From NCBI RefSeq assembly GCF_014196925.1, contig NZ_JACIEN010000002.1, positions 248,001 to 312,000 on the forward strand: DNA of 64,000 bases. The letters run 5' to 3'. Both the position numbers and the translations under genes were made by a program. Under the pieces are notes generated by a model. It was given only the letters and a program-made list of their open reading frames with translations. It was not told where the DNA came from and did not search any database. This DNA comes from Chelatococcus caeni (GTDB taxonomy: Bacteria; Pseudomonadota; Alphaproteobacteria; Rhizobiales; Beijerinckiaceae). Below, in pieces: positions 34,615 through 45,100 of this stretch. Positions within the stretch are counted from its first letter, which is position 1. Each line of letters begins with the position of its first letter.

Positions 34615-36105
34615 TCATAAATCTCTAGCCTGGCCCCCGCCTCGCTCCTTCGCGATGGCGAGGAGCGCGTCGACGTCCATGTGCCGGCCGACGTGGGCGG
34701 CGAGCCTGTCGAGCGCTTCCTCGATGCTGCGCTCGTAGGCGAGGCTGGCGCGGAAGGTGCCGCCGCTCGCCTGGGCGAGGAAGGCCCGGCGGAAGTCGTC
34801 GGCGGCGAACATGCCGTGCAGATAGGTGCCCATGACGAGCCCGTCCGGCGACATGGCCCCCTCGCGCTCGCCGGCGACGCGGAAGGGCGCGCGCACGCAA
34901 TCGGGCCCCTCGCTGCGGCCGAGGTGGATCTCGTAGGCGGTGACGGCATAGCCCGTCCCGGCATGGACGGCCTCGACCGGCTGCACCGCCTTGTCGCCTG
35001 TCAGGATCGTGTCGATGTCGAGGAGGCCGAGCCCCGGCACGATGCCGGCCGCGCCCTCGATGCCCTCGGGATCGGCGATGGTGCGGCCGAGCATCTGGTA
35101 GCCGCCGCACAGGCCGACGACGGGCCGGCCACGGCGCACGTGGGCGAGGATGTCGATGTCCCAGCCCTCGTCCCTGAGATGGGCGAGGTCGGCGATGGTC
35201 GCCTTCGAGCCCGGCAGGACGATGAGGTCGGCATCGGACGGGATCGGCCGGCCGGGCGGCACGAGGACGAGGGAGACGCCCTCCTCCAGCCTGAGCGGGT
35301 CGAGATCGTCGAAATTGGCGATGCGTGGCAGGACGGGGGCGGCGACGATGAAGGTGTCGCCCGGCTTGCGGCCGGTGCCGGTGAGGTCGAGCGCATCTTC
35401 CGCGGGCAGCCGGCTCGCCTCCGGAAGCCAGGGCAGCAGGCCGAGCGGCTGCCAGCCGGTGCGCTCGGCGATCGCCGTCATGCCCGCGGCGAAGAGGGCG
35501 GGATCGCCGCGGAACTTGTTGACGAGGAAGCCGCGCACCATGGCCCGGTCGGCCTCGTCGAGCACGGCATGGGTGCCGACGAGGCTGGCGATGACGCCGC
35601 CGCGGTCGATGTCGCCGACGAGCACCACCGGCACGCCGGCCTCGGTGGCGAAGCCCATGTTGGCGATGTCGCCGGCGCGCAGGTTGATCTCGGCCGGGCT
35701 GCCGGCGCCCTCGACAATGACGAGGTCGGCCCCCTCGCAGACCTTGGCGAAGCTGCCGAGCACGAAGGGCATCAGCGCCTTGCGCCGGCCGGTGAAGTCG
35801 CGCGCGTCGAGATGGCCGTGACGCCGGCCCTGCACGATGAGCTGGGCGCCGCGGTCGCTCTCGGGCTTCAGCAGCACCGGGTTCATGTGCACGGTGGGCT
35901 CGGCGCGGGCGGCGCGCGCCTGCAGCGCCTGGGCACGGCCGATCTCGCCGCCGGCCACCGCCGCGGCGTTGTTCGACATGTTCTGCGCCTTGAAGGGGCG
36001 CACGGTGAGCCCGCGGCGGGCGAAGAGGCGGCACAGGCCCGCGACGATCAGCGACTTGCCGACGTTGGAGCCGGTGCCCTGGAGCATCACCGCGGGCGTT
36101 GCCAT
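34615..36105 (-). CDS. cobQ: Cobyric acid synthase
   Basis: A 496-residue glutamine-dependent amidotransferase that amidates four carboxyl groups of adenosylcobyrinic acid a,c-diamide. The N-terminal ATP-binding domain starts [25 protein letters not shown] (about 8-32) and contains KAQNMSNNA. The glutaminase domain has the nucleophile Cys333 in [12 protein letters not shown] and the catalytic His in YLHGMF. Full length for the family. The ATG at 36105 shares one base with the cobO stop. It is the last gene of cobU-cobO-cobQ and converges on btuF across the palindrome array. Confidence 0.97.
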   Translation of the reverse strand: MATPAVMLQGTGSNVGKSLIVAGLCRLFARRGLTVRPFKAQNMSNNAAAVAGGEIGRAQALQARAARAEPTVHMNPVLLKPESDRGAQLIVQGRRHGHLDARDFTGRRKALMPFVLGSFAKVCEGADLVIVEGAGSPAEINLRAGDIANMGFATEAGVPVVLVGDIDRGGVIASLVGTHAVLDEADRAMVRGFLVNKFRGDPALFAAGMTAIAERTGWQPLGLLPWLPEASRLPAEDALDLTGTGRKPGDTFIVAAPVLPRIANFDDLDPLRLEEGVSLVLVPPGRPIPSDADLIVLPGSKATIADLAHLRDEGWDIDILAHVRRGRPVVGLCGGYQMLGRTIADPEGIEGAAGIVPGLGLLDIDTILTGDKAVQPVEAVHAGTGYAVTAYEIHLGRSEGPDCVRAPFRVAGEREGAMSPDGLVMGTYLHGMFAADDFRRAFLAQASGGTFRASLAYERSIEEALDRLAAHVGRHMDVDALLAIAKERGGGQARDL

Positions 36106-36719
36106 CAGAATTCGATGCCTTCCTGTGCCTTCACCCCGGCGGCGAAGTGGTGCTTGACGAGCCCCGCCTCCGTGACGAGATCGGCGGCGGCGACCATCTC
36201 GGGCTTGGCGTTGCGACCGGTCACGACCACGTGCAGGTCCGGCCGCCGCGCCGCGAGCGTCGCCACCACCGCGTCGAGCGGCAGGTAATCATAGCGCAGG
36301 GCGATGTTGAGTTCGTCGAGAATGACGAGGCGGATGTCGTCCCGCGCCATCAGCTCCTTCGCCTTGTCCCACGCGCGCGATGCGGCGGCGATGTCGCGCG
36401 CCTTGTCCTGCGTCTCCCAGGTGAAGCCCTCGCCCATGGCGTGCCATTCGACGAGGTCGGAAAAGCGCTCCATGGCGCGGCGCTCGCCCGTCTCCCAGTT
36501 GCCCTTGATGAACTGGACGACGCCCACCTTCCAGCCGTGGCCGAGGGCGCGCAGCATGAGGCCGAAGGCGGCGGTCGACTTGCCCTTGCCGGGGCCGGTG
36601 TTGACGATGAGGAGGCCCTTCTCGCGCGTCTTCTCCGCCACCTCCGCATCCTGCACGGCCTTGCGCTTCACCATCTTCTCGCGATGGCGGGCGGCTTCCT
36701 CGGGGGAGATGGCGGTCAT
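36105..36719 (-). CDS. cobO: Cob(I)yrinic acid a,c-diamide adenosyltransferase
   Basis: A 204-residue CobO/CobA-type adenosyltransferase that attaches the 5'-deoxyadenosyl group to cobalt from ATP. The P-loop [14 protein letters not shown] (residues 40-53), [30 protein letters not shown] and VVVTGRNA are the family blocks in their normal order. The ATG at 36719 overlaps the cobU stop in ATGA, and its own stop overlaps the cobQ start, so the three genes are translationally coupled. It acts just before CobQ in the aerobic B12 pathway. Confidence 0.96.
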   Translation of the reverse strand: MTAISPEEAARHREKMVKRKAVQDAEVAEKTREKGLLIVNTGPGKGKSTAAFGLMLRALGHGWKVGVVQFIKGNWETGERRAMERFSDLVEWHAMGEGFTWETQDKARDIAAASRAWDKAKELMARDDIRLVILDELNIALRYDYLPLDAVVATLAARRPDLHVVVTGRNAKPEMVAAADLVTEAGLVKHHFAAGVKAQEGIEF

Positions 36720-37249
36720 CGGTCGCGTCCCTTCACGGTGAGCGGCAGGCCGGCGACCACGAGGGTGACCTGGTCGACGACGGCGGCAAGGCGCTGGTTG
36801 AGGAGGCCGGCATGGTCGCGGAAGCGGCGGGCGAGCGCATTGTCCGGCACGATGCCGAAGCCGACCTCGTTGGCGACGAGGACGAGCGGCCGGCGCCGGC
36901 GGGCCACCGCCTCCGTCAGCTGCCGGCAGGCGGCCTCCACATCCTCGCCCGCGAGCATGACATTGGTGAGCCAGAGCGTCAGGCAGTCGACGAGGACGGG
37001 CGCGCCCTCCGGCGCCGCCGCGATGGCCGCGGCGAGCGCGCGGGGCGCCTCCACCGTCCGCCATCCGGGGCCCCGGTCGTGCCGGTGGCGGGCGATGCGC
37101 TCCGCCATCTCGGCGTCGTGCGCCTCGGCGGTGGCGATATAGATCCACGGTCCCGGCATCGCCCTGACCAGCGCCTCGGCATGGCGGCTCTTGCCCGAGC
37201 GGGCGCCGCCGAGGACGAGATGGGCGATGGGGAGGGCCGTGTCCTGCAT
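36716..37249 (-). CDS. cobU: Adenosylcobinamide kinase / adenosylcobinamide-phosphate guanylyltransferase
   Basis: A 177-residue bifunctional enzyme (CobU, called CobP in the aerobic pathway) that phosphorylates adenosylcobinamide and then adds GMP. The P-loop GGARSGKS is at residues 14-21. ARHRHDRGPGWRTVEAP contains the His that carries GMP, and DCLTLWLTN and LVANEVGFGIVPDN follow. The ATG at 37249 lies just before the conserved N-terminus; a longer open frame upstream has no family similarity. First gene of the cob operon. Its 132-base upstream gap shows no convincing cobalamin riboswitch, unlike btuB. Confidence 0.95.
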   Translation of the reverse strand: MQDTALPIAHLVLGGARSGKSRHAEALVRAMPGPWIYIATAEAHDAEMAERIARHRHDRGPGWRTVEAPRALAAAIAAAPEGAPVLVDCLTLWLTNVMLAGEDVEAACRQLTEAVARRRRPLVLVANEVGFGIVPDNALARRFRDHAGLLNQRLAAVVDQVTLVVAGLPLTVKGRDR

Positions 37250-37381
37250 GGCTCCGGCATGCCACGGCGGCACGGCGGCGGCAAGCGCGCGTTCCAAGGC
37301 TCCTGCCAGTCCGGTCGCTCGAAAAGAGCGCATCTGGAGACGGAGCATTGCGCAGCCGGTGCCCGCTCCGGCGCAACGGCG

Positions 37382-37830
37382 TCAGACGATGGGTGCCGTC
37401 CAGGGATTGACGAAGCGCACGCCCGTGTTGCGGAACTCGGCCTCGTTACGGGTGAGGATCGTCACGTCGCGGCTTGCCGCCGTGCCGGCCAGCATCGCAT
37501 CGGGCAGATGGTCGTCCAGGGCCTCGCCGCGCCGCCGCTTCTCTTCCATGATGCGCGCCGTGGAGGCAGCATCCTGGAAGGTCCAGTCGAGCACCCGATC
37601 CTCGAAGAGGTCCGAGACCAGCAAGAGGAACTGCTGCCGCAGCGTATCCGGCGGCGTCCGGGCGGCAGGAGCCCTATGCCGTTGAGTATTTCCCAGGCTG
37701 TGATCGAGGCGAGTCCCAGGCCTTGACCGGCAATGGAATCAAGGAAATCGGCGACCTTGCCGTCGGGGGCGGGCCGCATCATCTCGGAAAGAACGTTGGC
37801 GTCGAGCAGGTAGCCGACCCCCGCCGTCAT
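37382..37830 (-). pseudogene. Frameshifted PIN-domain (VapC/FitB-type) toxin remnant
   Basis: The first part, from the ATG at 37830, reads MTAGVGYLLDANVLSEMMRP, with the first PIN-domain Asp, and continues to ITAWEILNGIGLLPPGRR. The second part, LRQQFLLLVSDLFEDRVLDW ... DHLPDAMLAGTAASRDVTILTRNEAEF, is in another frame and carries the later acidic residues. Between about 37645 and 37670 the frame changes by a net loss of one base or gain of two. Joined, the pieces would make a normal toxin of about 148 residues. The start overlaps the expected stop of the antitoxin remnant, as in living modules. Since the antitoxin is also damaged, the locus is taken as dead. Confidence 0.82.
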
Positions 37831-38086
37831 TCGTCGCCGCCCGCTTCGAAACGGACGGGCGAATAGCCGAACCTGCCGCGCGCGGCGGCAGCTCAACCCC
37901 GTGCAGGGCGCCGAAGTAGTGCCTGAACGCCTCCGAGGGCTTTGTCTGTGCAGATGCCTTGGTCCGCTTCTCGCGAATCAACCGGCGCACGAACTCCTCC
38001 ATGGAGATGCCCAGCCGGCCGGCCTCGTGCTAGAGCCAGGATTTGTCGCCGGGATCGATGTCCCGGACCGTGATCGTGGTCTTCAT
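37827..38086 (-). pseudogene. FitA-like ribbon-helix-helix antitoxin remnant
   Basis: From the ATG at 38086 the frame reads MKTTITVRDIDPGDKSWL and then meets TAG at 38032-38030. Beyond the stop it continues in the same frame as HEAGRLGISMEEFVRRLIREKR, the second helix region of a FitA-type antitoxin. A later frame change near 37880 is needed to reach the expected ending GRFGYSPVRFEAGGDE, whose TGA overlaps the toxin ATG. One nonsense codon plus one frameshift argue for decay. A shortened protein from the ATG at 38002 is possible but would lack the DNA-binding strand. Confidence 0.8.
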
Positions 38087-38159
38087 GGACGCCTCATGTG
38101 CTCCGGCGGAAGACAGGCTCATTCTAATGCTAGCGAAAGACGCTAGTAATCATGAGGGC

Positions 38160-38189
38160 CAAGAAAAAAGGGCCCGGCGGGCCCTTCTT
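38160..38189 (-). terminator. Rho-independent terminator of trxA
   Basis: On the minus strand AAGGGCCC, a three-base loop and GGGCCCTT form a strong hairpin followed at once by TTTTTT. It begins about 20 bases after the trxA stop and is the clearest intrinsic terminator in the window. Confidence 0.9.
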
Positions 38190-38210
38190 CCGGCGTCGAT
38201 GCGGCGTCCG

Positions 38211-38531
38211 TCAGACGGCGGTCGAGATCCACTTCGACAGTTCGCTCTTCGGCAGGGCGCCAACCTTCTGGCCGGCGAGCTTGCCGTCCTTGAACATCAT
38301 GAGGGTCGGGATCGAGCGGATGCCGAACTGGGCGGCCGTGTTCGGGTTCTCGTCGACGTTGAGCTTGACGACCTTGACCTTGCCGGCCATCTCGGTGGCG
38401 ATTTCCTCGAGCGCGGGCGCAATCATGCGGCAGGGTCCGCACCATTCGGCCCAGAAATCGACGACGACGGGCTCTGCGGACTTCAGGACATCGGCCTCGA
38501 AGCTCGCATCTGTCACCTTCGCAGTCGCCAT
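38211..38531 (-). CDS. trxA: Thioredoxin
   Basis: A 106-residue cytoplasmic thioredoxin. The redox site WCGPC has its cysteines at 31 and 34, preceded by DFWAE, and the cis-Pro loop is [13 protein letters not shown]. Length and sequence match TrxA. The ATG at 38531 has AAGGA upstream; longer in-frame starts have no similarity. It follows addA by 136 bases on the same strand, the usual neighbourhood in Rhizobiales, but probably has its own promoter there. A strong terminator follows it. Confidence 0.97.
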   Translation of the reverse strand: MATAKVTDASFEADVLKSAEPVVVDFWAEWCGPCRMIAPALEEIATEMAGKVKVVKLNVDENPNTAAQFGIRSIPTLMMFKDGKLAGQKVGALPKSELSKWISTAV

Positions 38532-38667
38532 GATGAGTTCCTTTCCATATGCGCGGCGCAGTCTGCGCAGCAAGTCGATCCGAACGTAGGAAGGCCCCCC
38601 GTTCCGGTCAAGGTAACTTGTGTGCGTGCCCACACGTTGACGCTAGATCTGGTGGCACCCTGGCCGT

Positions 38668-41600
38668 TCACAACACCGGGATCCGGTCGAGCGCGGCGGC
38701 GAGCGCCTCGCCGGGAACCTCCAGCACACGCGGCCCGGCGGTGTAGACGAGAAGGGCCCTGAGGCTGCGTCCGGGGAAGATGTCCGCAAGCAGCGCCCCA
38801 TAGACGGCGAGCTGAGCGACATGCGCCTCGGGCACCGCGGCGAGATCCGCCGGCGGGCGGGCGCTCGTCTTGAAATCGGCGAAGACGACGGCCTCGTCGC
38901 TCACCACGAGCCGGTCGATCTGCCCCGAGACGGCGCGCCTCGTGCTGCCGACGGCGATCTCGCCGGCGACGGCGACCTCGGCACGCGCGTCAGGGCCGAA
39001 GAGGGGCGCGAGGGCCGGCTCGTCGAGAAGGGCGAGGGCCTGGGCGACGACGCCGGCCCGCTTCGCCTCGTCGAGGCGCCCGGCCCGCACGGCGACGAAT
39101 CGCTCGGCGGCCGTCGGGCGCGCCGCGGCGGGCAGGCCGGGCAGATGCTCGACGAGCTGGTGCACGAGCGTGCCGGCAAGGCGCGCGTCGGCCGCGAAGG
39201 GCCCGTCGCCCGGACGGTGCGGCCTGTCGGCAGCGGCAAGCGCGCTCGAGGGGCTGAGCGGCGGCGGCGCCTCCGGCTCCGCGGGCGCCGGCCGATCGAG
39301 CCAATCGGGCATGGCGATGCCGGCGCCATCCTCGGCGGGGGGCGGCGCGGCTGCGGCAGCGCCGAGGGGGCCGCTTTGCCAGCGCTGGACCCTCAGGCCG
39401 TCTACCTCGACCTCTTCCAGCCGGCCCTCCAGGCCGCGGCGGATCATGCCGGTCCAGCACATGGCGGGCAGCTCGGGCCAGTTGCCGTCCTTGCCGCGCT
39501 TGCCGTTGCTGTAGGAGGCGACGACGAGCCGGTCTTTCGCCCGGGTCATGGCGACATAGAGGAGGCGGTTGTGCTCCTCGGCCTCGCGGGTGCGCACTGC
39601 CTCCCTGAGCCGCGCGACGGCGGGGGCGTCCTCGTCGCGCTTCGGCGACCACACCGGCACCGTCGCCGGGCCGGTGTGGCCGGAGCGCTGCAGGGGCAGC
39701 GCGAAGAGCTTGGGATCATGGCGGCCGTTGGGCTGGCTGCAGTCGTCGGCGAGGATGACGAAGGGCGCCTCCAGCCCCTTGGCGCCGTGCACCGTCATGA
39801 CGCGGACCTCGTCGCGCCCGGCATCGAGGTCGCGCTTGATCTCGCGCTTCACCTCGCGGCCGTCGCTCTCGAAGGAGAGGAGGAAGGCTTTCAGCGAGGG
39901 TGCGTGGCGGTGCTCGAAATCGAGCGCCATGGCGAGAAAGGCGTCGATGGCGTCGCCAGCCTCCTGGCCGAGCCGAGCGACGAGCTGCTCGCGGCCGCCT
40001 TCCGGGCCGATCAGCCCGGCATAGAAGGCGAAGGGACCGCGGCGTGCGGCGGCATTGCGCCAGCGCCCGAGCGCCTCCCCCGCCCGCGCGGCGGCCGCAT
40101 CGCCGGCCGTCCCGGCCCGCGCGAGGGCATCGGCGAGGCTCTCGCTGTCCTCCCGCCTTGCGGCGATGCGCATGAGGTCGTCGTCGGTGAGGCCGACGAG
40201 GGGGCTCTTGAGGGCGGCGGCCAGCGTCAGGTCGTCGTCGGGCAGGAGCGCGGCGCGGCCGGCGGCGACGAGGTCGCGCACGGCGATATGCTGGCCGACG
40301 TCGAGACGGTCGGCGCCGGCGACCGGCACGCCGCGCCGCTTCAGGGCCCGGATCACGGCTTCGAAAAAGGCGCCGCGGCTGCGCACGAGGATGAGGATGT
40401 CGCCCGGCGCGAAGCGCTGGCCGGTGTCGTCGCCGTGCGTCGTCAGGCGCTCGACGGTGCGGGCGATGCGCTCGGCCACGCGGATGGCGGGCGCACTATC
40501 GGCGAGCTCGTCGAGCGGCAGCACCCAGGCTTCCGGCTCCTCGCGGTCGGCTGGCCGCTCCGTCTCCCACACCTCGACGAGGCCCGGGGCATCGGGGCGC
40601 GCGCTCTCGTGCGCGGTGCCGACCGCGACATCGGCGAAGCTGAGCCCGCGGTAATGCGTCTCGACGGCGAAGACCGCATCGACGGCGCTCAGCACCGCCG
40701 GCGCGGAGCGGAAGGAGACGGTGAGCTCCACCGGCTCGAACAGGAGGTCCGCCTGCCGCGCCCGCGTCTGGAAATAGCGGCCGGAGCCCTCGAATTCCTG
40801 CGGGGCGGCGCCCTGGAAGCCGTAGATCGACTGCTTGGGATCGCCCACGGCAAAGAGCGTACGCGTCTTCGCGACGGCGCCGTCGCCGGCGAAGAGCTCC
40901 TCCGTCAGCCGCTTCAGGATGGCCCATTGCGTCGGGCTCGTGTCCTGCGCCTCGTCGACGAGGAGGTGGTCGATGCCGGCATCGAGCTTGTAGAGCACCC
41001 AGGCCGCATCGGCGCGCTCGAGCAGGGTCAGCGTGCGCTCGACGAGATCGTCGAAATCGAGCGCCCCGCGTGCCCGCTTCACCGCCTCGATGCGCGCGAG
41101 GACCGCCTGCGCGAGGGTGAGCAGGGCCTGCGTCCGCTCCAGCGTGCGGGCGCCCTTCATCCGCTCGTCGAGGGCGGCAAGGCGATCGCGCTCGGCGAAG
41201 AGACGCTCGGCGAGATCGGGCGGGACGCTCCCTGTCGCCACGCTGCGGTTGGCCGCGGGCGTGCCCTTCTGGGTGAAGAACAGCGAGCGGTAATGCGCCA
41301 GCCGCTCCCACGGATCGTCCGCCTGCGCCGCCTGCGACAGCGCTTCGGCATTCGTCTGGTCGGTCTTCTTGCCGCCGCGCAACACCTCGGCGATGGCCGG
41401 CCATTCGGCCGGGGCGATGCCGTCCTCGCACATGGCGCGGGCGATGGTCTGCGGCGTCTCGCCCTCGTCCAGGCCGAGCGCAGCGGCAAGGCCCGCCATC
41501 GCGTCGGCGAAGGCGGCGGGCTCGCGCGCGTAGGCGAGAAGCGCCGCGCGGTGGCGCAGCGCCTCGCGGATCGTCTCGGCGATGGCCGTGTCCGAATGGT

Positions 41601-42177
41601 TCTCGGCGAGCAGCGTCAGGGCGTCGCGCAGGGCGGGGTCGCGGCCGAGGGCGGCCCGGGCCATGACCGTGGATAGCGCCTCGGCGAGCAGCACGGCGCT
41701 CTCGTTGTCGTCGAGCACCGTGAAGCGCGCCGGCACGTTCGCCTCGAAGGGGAACATGTGCAGCAGGCGCTCGCAGAAGGCGTGAATGGTCTCGATCTTG
41801 AGGCCGCCGGGCGTCTCGACGGCATGGGCGAAGAGCCGGCGCGCGCGGGCGAGGCGGGCGCGGTCCGGCCGCCGTCCCTCGAGCTTCTCGAGCGCGGCGG
41901 CGAGCGCCTCGTCGTCGAGACGCACCCACTTGCCGAGCTCGGCGAAGATGCGGTTCTCCATGTTCGCCGCCGCCGCCTTGGTGAAGGTGAGGCAGAGGAT
42001 GCGCGAGGGCTCCGTGCCGGCGAGCAGGAGCCGCATGACGCGGTCGGCGAGCACCTTGGTCTTGCCCGAGCCGGCATTGGCCGACACCCAGGCCGAGGCG
42101 TCCGGCCGGGCGGCGCGCTGCTGGTCGAGGATCGTCTTCGTCGGGACCTTGAGCCCGCCGGGCGCCGGGCCGCTCAT
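38668..42177 (-). CDS. addA: Double-strand break repair helicase-nuclease AddA
   Basis: A 1169-residue UvrD-like helicase with a C-terminal nuclease, the motor subunit of AddAB, which resects DNA ends for RecA. Walker A is SANAGSGKTKVLADRV (about 31-46). LTFTKAAAANM, HLLVDEAQDTSPTQW, FAVGDPKQSIYGFQGA and TVHGAKGLEAPFVI are helicase motifs Ia, II, III and V. The nuclease motif is VVFADFKTSARPP near residue 1095. The ATG at 42177 overlaps the addB stop in ATGA, so the subunits are coupled. Replaces RecBCD in this lineage. Confidence 0.97.
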   Translation of the reverse strand: MSGPAPGGLKVPTKTILDQQRAARPDASAWVSANAGSGKTKVLADRVMRLLLAGTEPSRILCLTFTKAAAANMENRIFAELGKWVRLDDEALAAALEKLEGRRPDRARLARARRLFAHAVETPGGLKIETIHAFCERLLHMFPFEANVPARFTVLDDNESAVLLAEALSTVMARAALGRDPALRDALTLLAENHSDTAIAETIREALRHRAALLAYAREPAAFADAMAGLAAALGLDEGETPQTIARAMCEDGIAPAEWPAIAEVLRGGKKTDQTNAEALSQAAQADDPWERLAHYRSLFFTQKGTPAANRSVATGSVPPDLAERLFAERDRLAALDERMKGARTLERTQALLTLAQAVLARIEAVKRARGALDFDDLVERTLTLLERADAAWVLYKLDAGIDHLLVDEAQDTSPTQWAILKRLTEELFAGDGAVAKTRTLFAVGDPKQSIYGFQGAAPQEFEGSGRYFQTRARQADLLFEPVELTVSFRSAPAVLSAVDAVFAVETHYRGLSFADVAVGTAHESARPDAPGLVEVWETERPADREEPEAWVLPLDELADSAPAIRVAERIARTVERLTTHGDDTGQRFAPGDILILVRSRGAFFEAVIRALKRRGVPVAGADRLDVGQHIAVRDLVAAGRAALLPDDDLTLAAALKSPLVGLTDDDLMRIAARREDSESLADALARAGTAGDAAAARAGEALGRWRNAAARRGPFAFYAGLIGPEGGREQLVARLGQEAGDAIDAFLAMALDFEHRHAPSLKAFLLSFESDGREVKREIKRDLDAGRDEVRVMTVHGAKGLEAPFVILADDCSQPNGRHDPKLFALPLQRSGHTGPATVPVWSPKRDEDAPAVARLREAVRTREAEEHNRLLYVAMTRAKDRLVVASYSNGKRGKDGNWPELPAMCWTGMIRRGLEGRLEEVEVDGLRVQRWQSGPLGAAAAAPPPAEDGAGIAMPDWLDRPAPAEPEAPPPLSPSSALAAADRPHRPGDGPFAADARLAGTLVHQLVEHLPGLPAAARPTAAERFVAVRAGRLDEAKRAGVVAQALALLDEPALAPLFGPDARAEVAVAGEIAVGSTRRAVSGQIDRLVVSDEAVVFADFKTSARPPADLAAVPEAHVAQLAVYGALLADIFPGRSLRALLVYTAGPRVLEVPGEALAAALDRIPVL

Positions 42178-45100
42178 GCCTCGCCTCCGAGTTCGCCAAG
42201 ATCGGCCTCGTCGCCGGCGAGCGACCATTCGCGCACGCGGGCGAGATGGTCATAGGCGCCGAAGCGGCCGGCGAATTGCGGGAAGGGCCGCGACGCGAAG
42301 CCGATCTCGCCGGCGACATAGCGCGACAGGAGGCTCGTCAGCTTTCTCTCGTGCTCGACGACGACCTCGGCAACGGAGCGCGTCTCGTCGCGCGGCGGCT
42401 TCACCGGGCAGGCGACCAGCGGCTCGCGGGCGCCGCCGGCATGCATGTAAAGAAGCTCGCAGAGATCGGGCGGCACATGCGCGACCTCGCGAAAGCCGCT
42501 TGCGGCGAGGATGGCGGCCTCGAGGGTGAGCTGCGGCGAAAAGCCGGCGAAGACCTGCTTGGGGCTCGGCGGCCGGCCGGTCTTGAAATCGACGATCACC
42601 GCCCGGCCGTCGCGCAGGCGCTCGATGCGGTCGGCGCGTGCCGTGATGCGGAAGGGGCTGCCGTCGGCCAGCGCCAGCGCGAGGGCGCCCGCCACCTCGG
42701 CCTGAACGACGTCGATGTCCGCGCGCCGCGCCGTCTCCCAGGCGACGAAGGCCTCGGCGAGGCGCAGGAAGCGGGGCCACCACAGCGCGGCGACGTCCGG
42801 ATAGGCGGCGATGGGGGCGAAGGCCTGTCGGCCGAGGGCGACCAGCTCCTCGCGCGCATCGGCCGGCAGCGTCACGGGATGGCGGGCGGTGAAGGCGCCG
42901 AGCGCCTCGTGCACGATGGTGCCGCGGTCGGCGGCGCCCGGCGGCACGGCGATGGGGTCGAGCGGATCGAGCTTCAGCACGTGGCGGGCGAAGATGGCAT
43001 AGGGGTCGCGCACCAGCGTCTCGACCTCGGTGACGCTGAGGCGGCGCGGGATCAGCTCCGGGTCGGGCTTCGGCCGCGGCCGCTCGATGGGCCTGAGCGC
43101 CGGCAGGCGCGTCAGCGCCCCGGCATAGCGGCGCAGGCGCTCGCCCCGTCGCCTGAGCTCCGCCCACAGCCCGTCGCCCGCCAGCGCCTGCATGCGCTGC
43201 AGGAAACGTGACGGGACGGTCGGCGCATCGCCGCGCTTCAGGGCCCGGGTCAGCACCACGTCGCGCGTGCCGAGCGCCTGCACGAAATCATGCGCCGTCT
43301 GGCCGATGCGCCGCTCGGGCGGGGCGAGGCCGAGCGTCGTGCGCATCGGCCGGTTGAGGAAGGCATCGGTGCGTGCCGTCGGCGGCCACACCTCCTCGTC
43401 GAGCCCGCCGAGGACGAGGCGATCGGCCTCGACGAGGCGTGCCTCGAGCAGGCCGAGGATCTTGACGCGCCGGTGGCCGGACATCGGCCGGCGCACCACC
43501 GCGTCGGCCATCAGGGTGGCGAAGAAGGCCGGATAATCGGCGAAACGGCCGGTGAGGCCGTCGACCTTCGCGCTCGTCGCCGCGTCGAAGACCTCGGCCA
43601 GGGCCTCTCCCGCCTCGCCCGCGACGAGGGGGGGCGGTTCGCCGGCGCCGGGACGCGCCACCGCATCGAGCGCGGCGCGATGGGCGCCGACGAGGGCGAC
43701 GAGGTCGAGCCCATCGCCGTCCTCGGCGCGAAAGCCGGAGAAGGCTTCGCTAAGGCGCGTGAGGAGCGTCTCGGCGAGGTCCCAGTCCGTGTCGGTCAAG
43801 CGGCGCAGCGGACGCGGCGCGCGGTGGTCGCGTGCTTCCGCCCGCCGCTCGGCGAGCACGGCGGCGATGCCGGCAAGGCCCGGCGGCGGCGCGGGGCCGC
43901 GCAGCACGCCGATCTCGAGCGCGCGGGCGGCGCGCTCCATCGTCGCCCGCGGCCAGCCGAAGCGGGCGAGGGGATGGGCGACGAGACTCGCGAGGATCGC
44001 GGGCTCATGGTCGGCGGCAGCCGCATCGGCGACGAGGCAGGCGAGCGTGCCGTGGGGACTGCGCCGCAGCGGCAGGCCGGCCGAATCCTCGGCGGCGATG
44101 TCCCAGCGGGCGAGCTCGGCGGCCACGCGCTCGGCGAGCGCCCGGTCCGGCGTCACGAGGGCCGCCGTCGCTGCCGGATCCTCCAGCGCCTCGCGCAGGG
44201 CAATGGCCGCGCACAGCGCCTCCTCCCGCTCGTCCGCCGCCTCGACGAGGGAGAGGCCGTCGAAGGCGGCGTGGAGATCGGCCTCGGGCGGGCGGTGGGC
44301 GGGCTCGGCCCACAGGTCCGTGGTCTCCGCCGGCCGCATGGCCTCGGAGAGGAAGCGCGAGCGGGCGGCAAGGCGGGGCGGGGGCGCGCCGAGGACGGCG
44401 ACGTCGGCGCGCGGGATGCCGATGGTGGCGAGGAGGCGGGCGAGCATCGCCTGCGGGTGGTTGTGCACCGTCAGGTCGGCGCCCGCGCCGATGAGCGCGA
44501 AGGTGTCGTCGTCGAGCCCGGTGTCGAGCCCCGGCAGCACCACGGCGCCCTTGGGCAGGCGTGCGATGGCGGCGATGAGCCGGGCCGTGGCGGGGATGGA
44601 GCCGGTCGAGCCGGCGACGATCACCGGCCGTTGCGGCGGCGCCGCCGCGAGGCCCGCGGCCCGGGCATCGACGAGGGCCGAGCGGCGCCGGGCCGGGTCG
44701 CTCGCCTGCCGCTCGGCGAGGATGGCCGGCCACATCTCGGCGGCGATCTTCACGAAGTCGAGCGTGATGCCATAGTAGCGCGAGTAACGCTCCTCGACGA
44801 GGCCGGCGAGCGCCGTCCAAGGGATGTCCTCGGTCGCGAGCCCGTCCATGAGGGCGGCGAGATCGTCGGCGAGGGCAAGGGCGTCGGCCGGCGATGCGGG
44901 CACGAGCAGGGGCTCGTGCGCCTCGGCCGGCAGGATGGCGCCGTCGAGGGCGCGGGCCCATTGCAGCACGAGGCGGGTGAGGATGAGGCGCCGCTCGATC
45001 GGCGCCAGCGCCGGCGGCAGATGCACGGCGGCATCGCCGAAGGCCCGCTCCGCCTCGCCGGCGAGGGCGAGCTCCGCGGCGTCGAGGTCGCCGAGCGGCT

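Noticed and set aside
37250-37381. Possible cobalamin riboswitch upstream of cobU, from a GGCAGGAGCC stretch on the minus strand
   Set aside because: The other conserved blocks are missing or out of order, and the B12 box is a poor match compared with the btuB element.
38002-38086. In-frame TAG in the antitoxin read as a recoded codon
   Set aside because: A further frameshift lies downstream and the partner toxin is also shifted, so decay is simpler.
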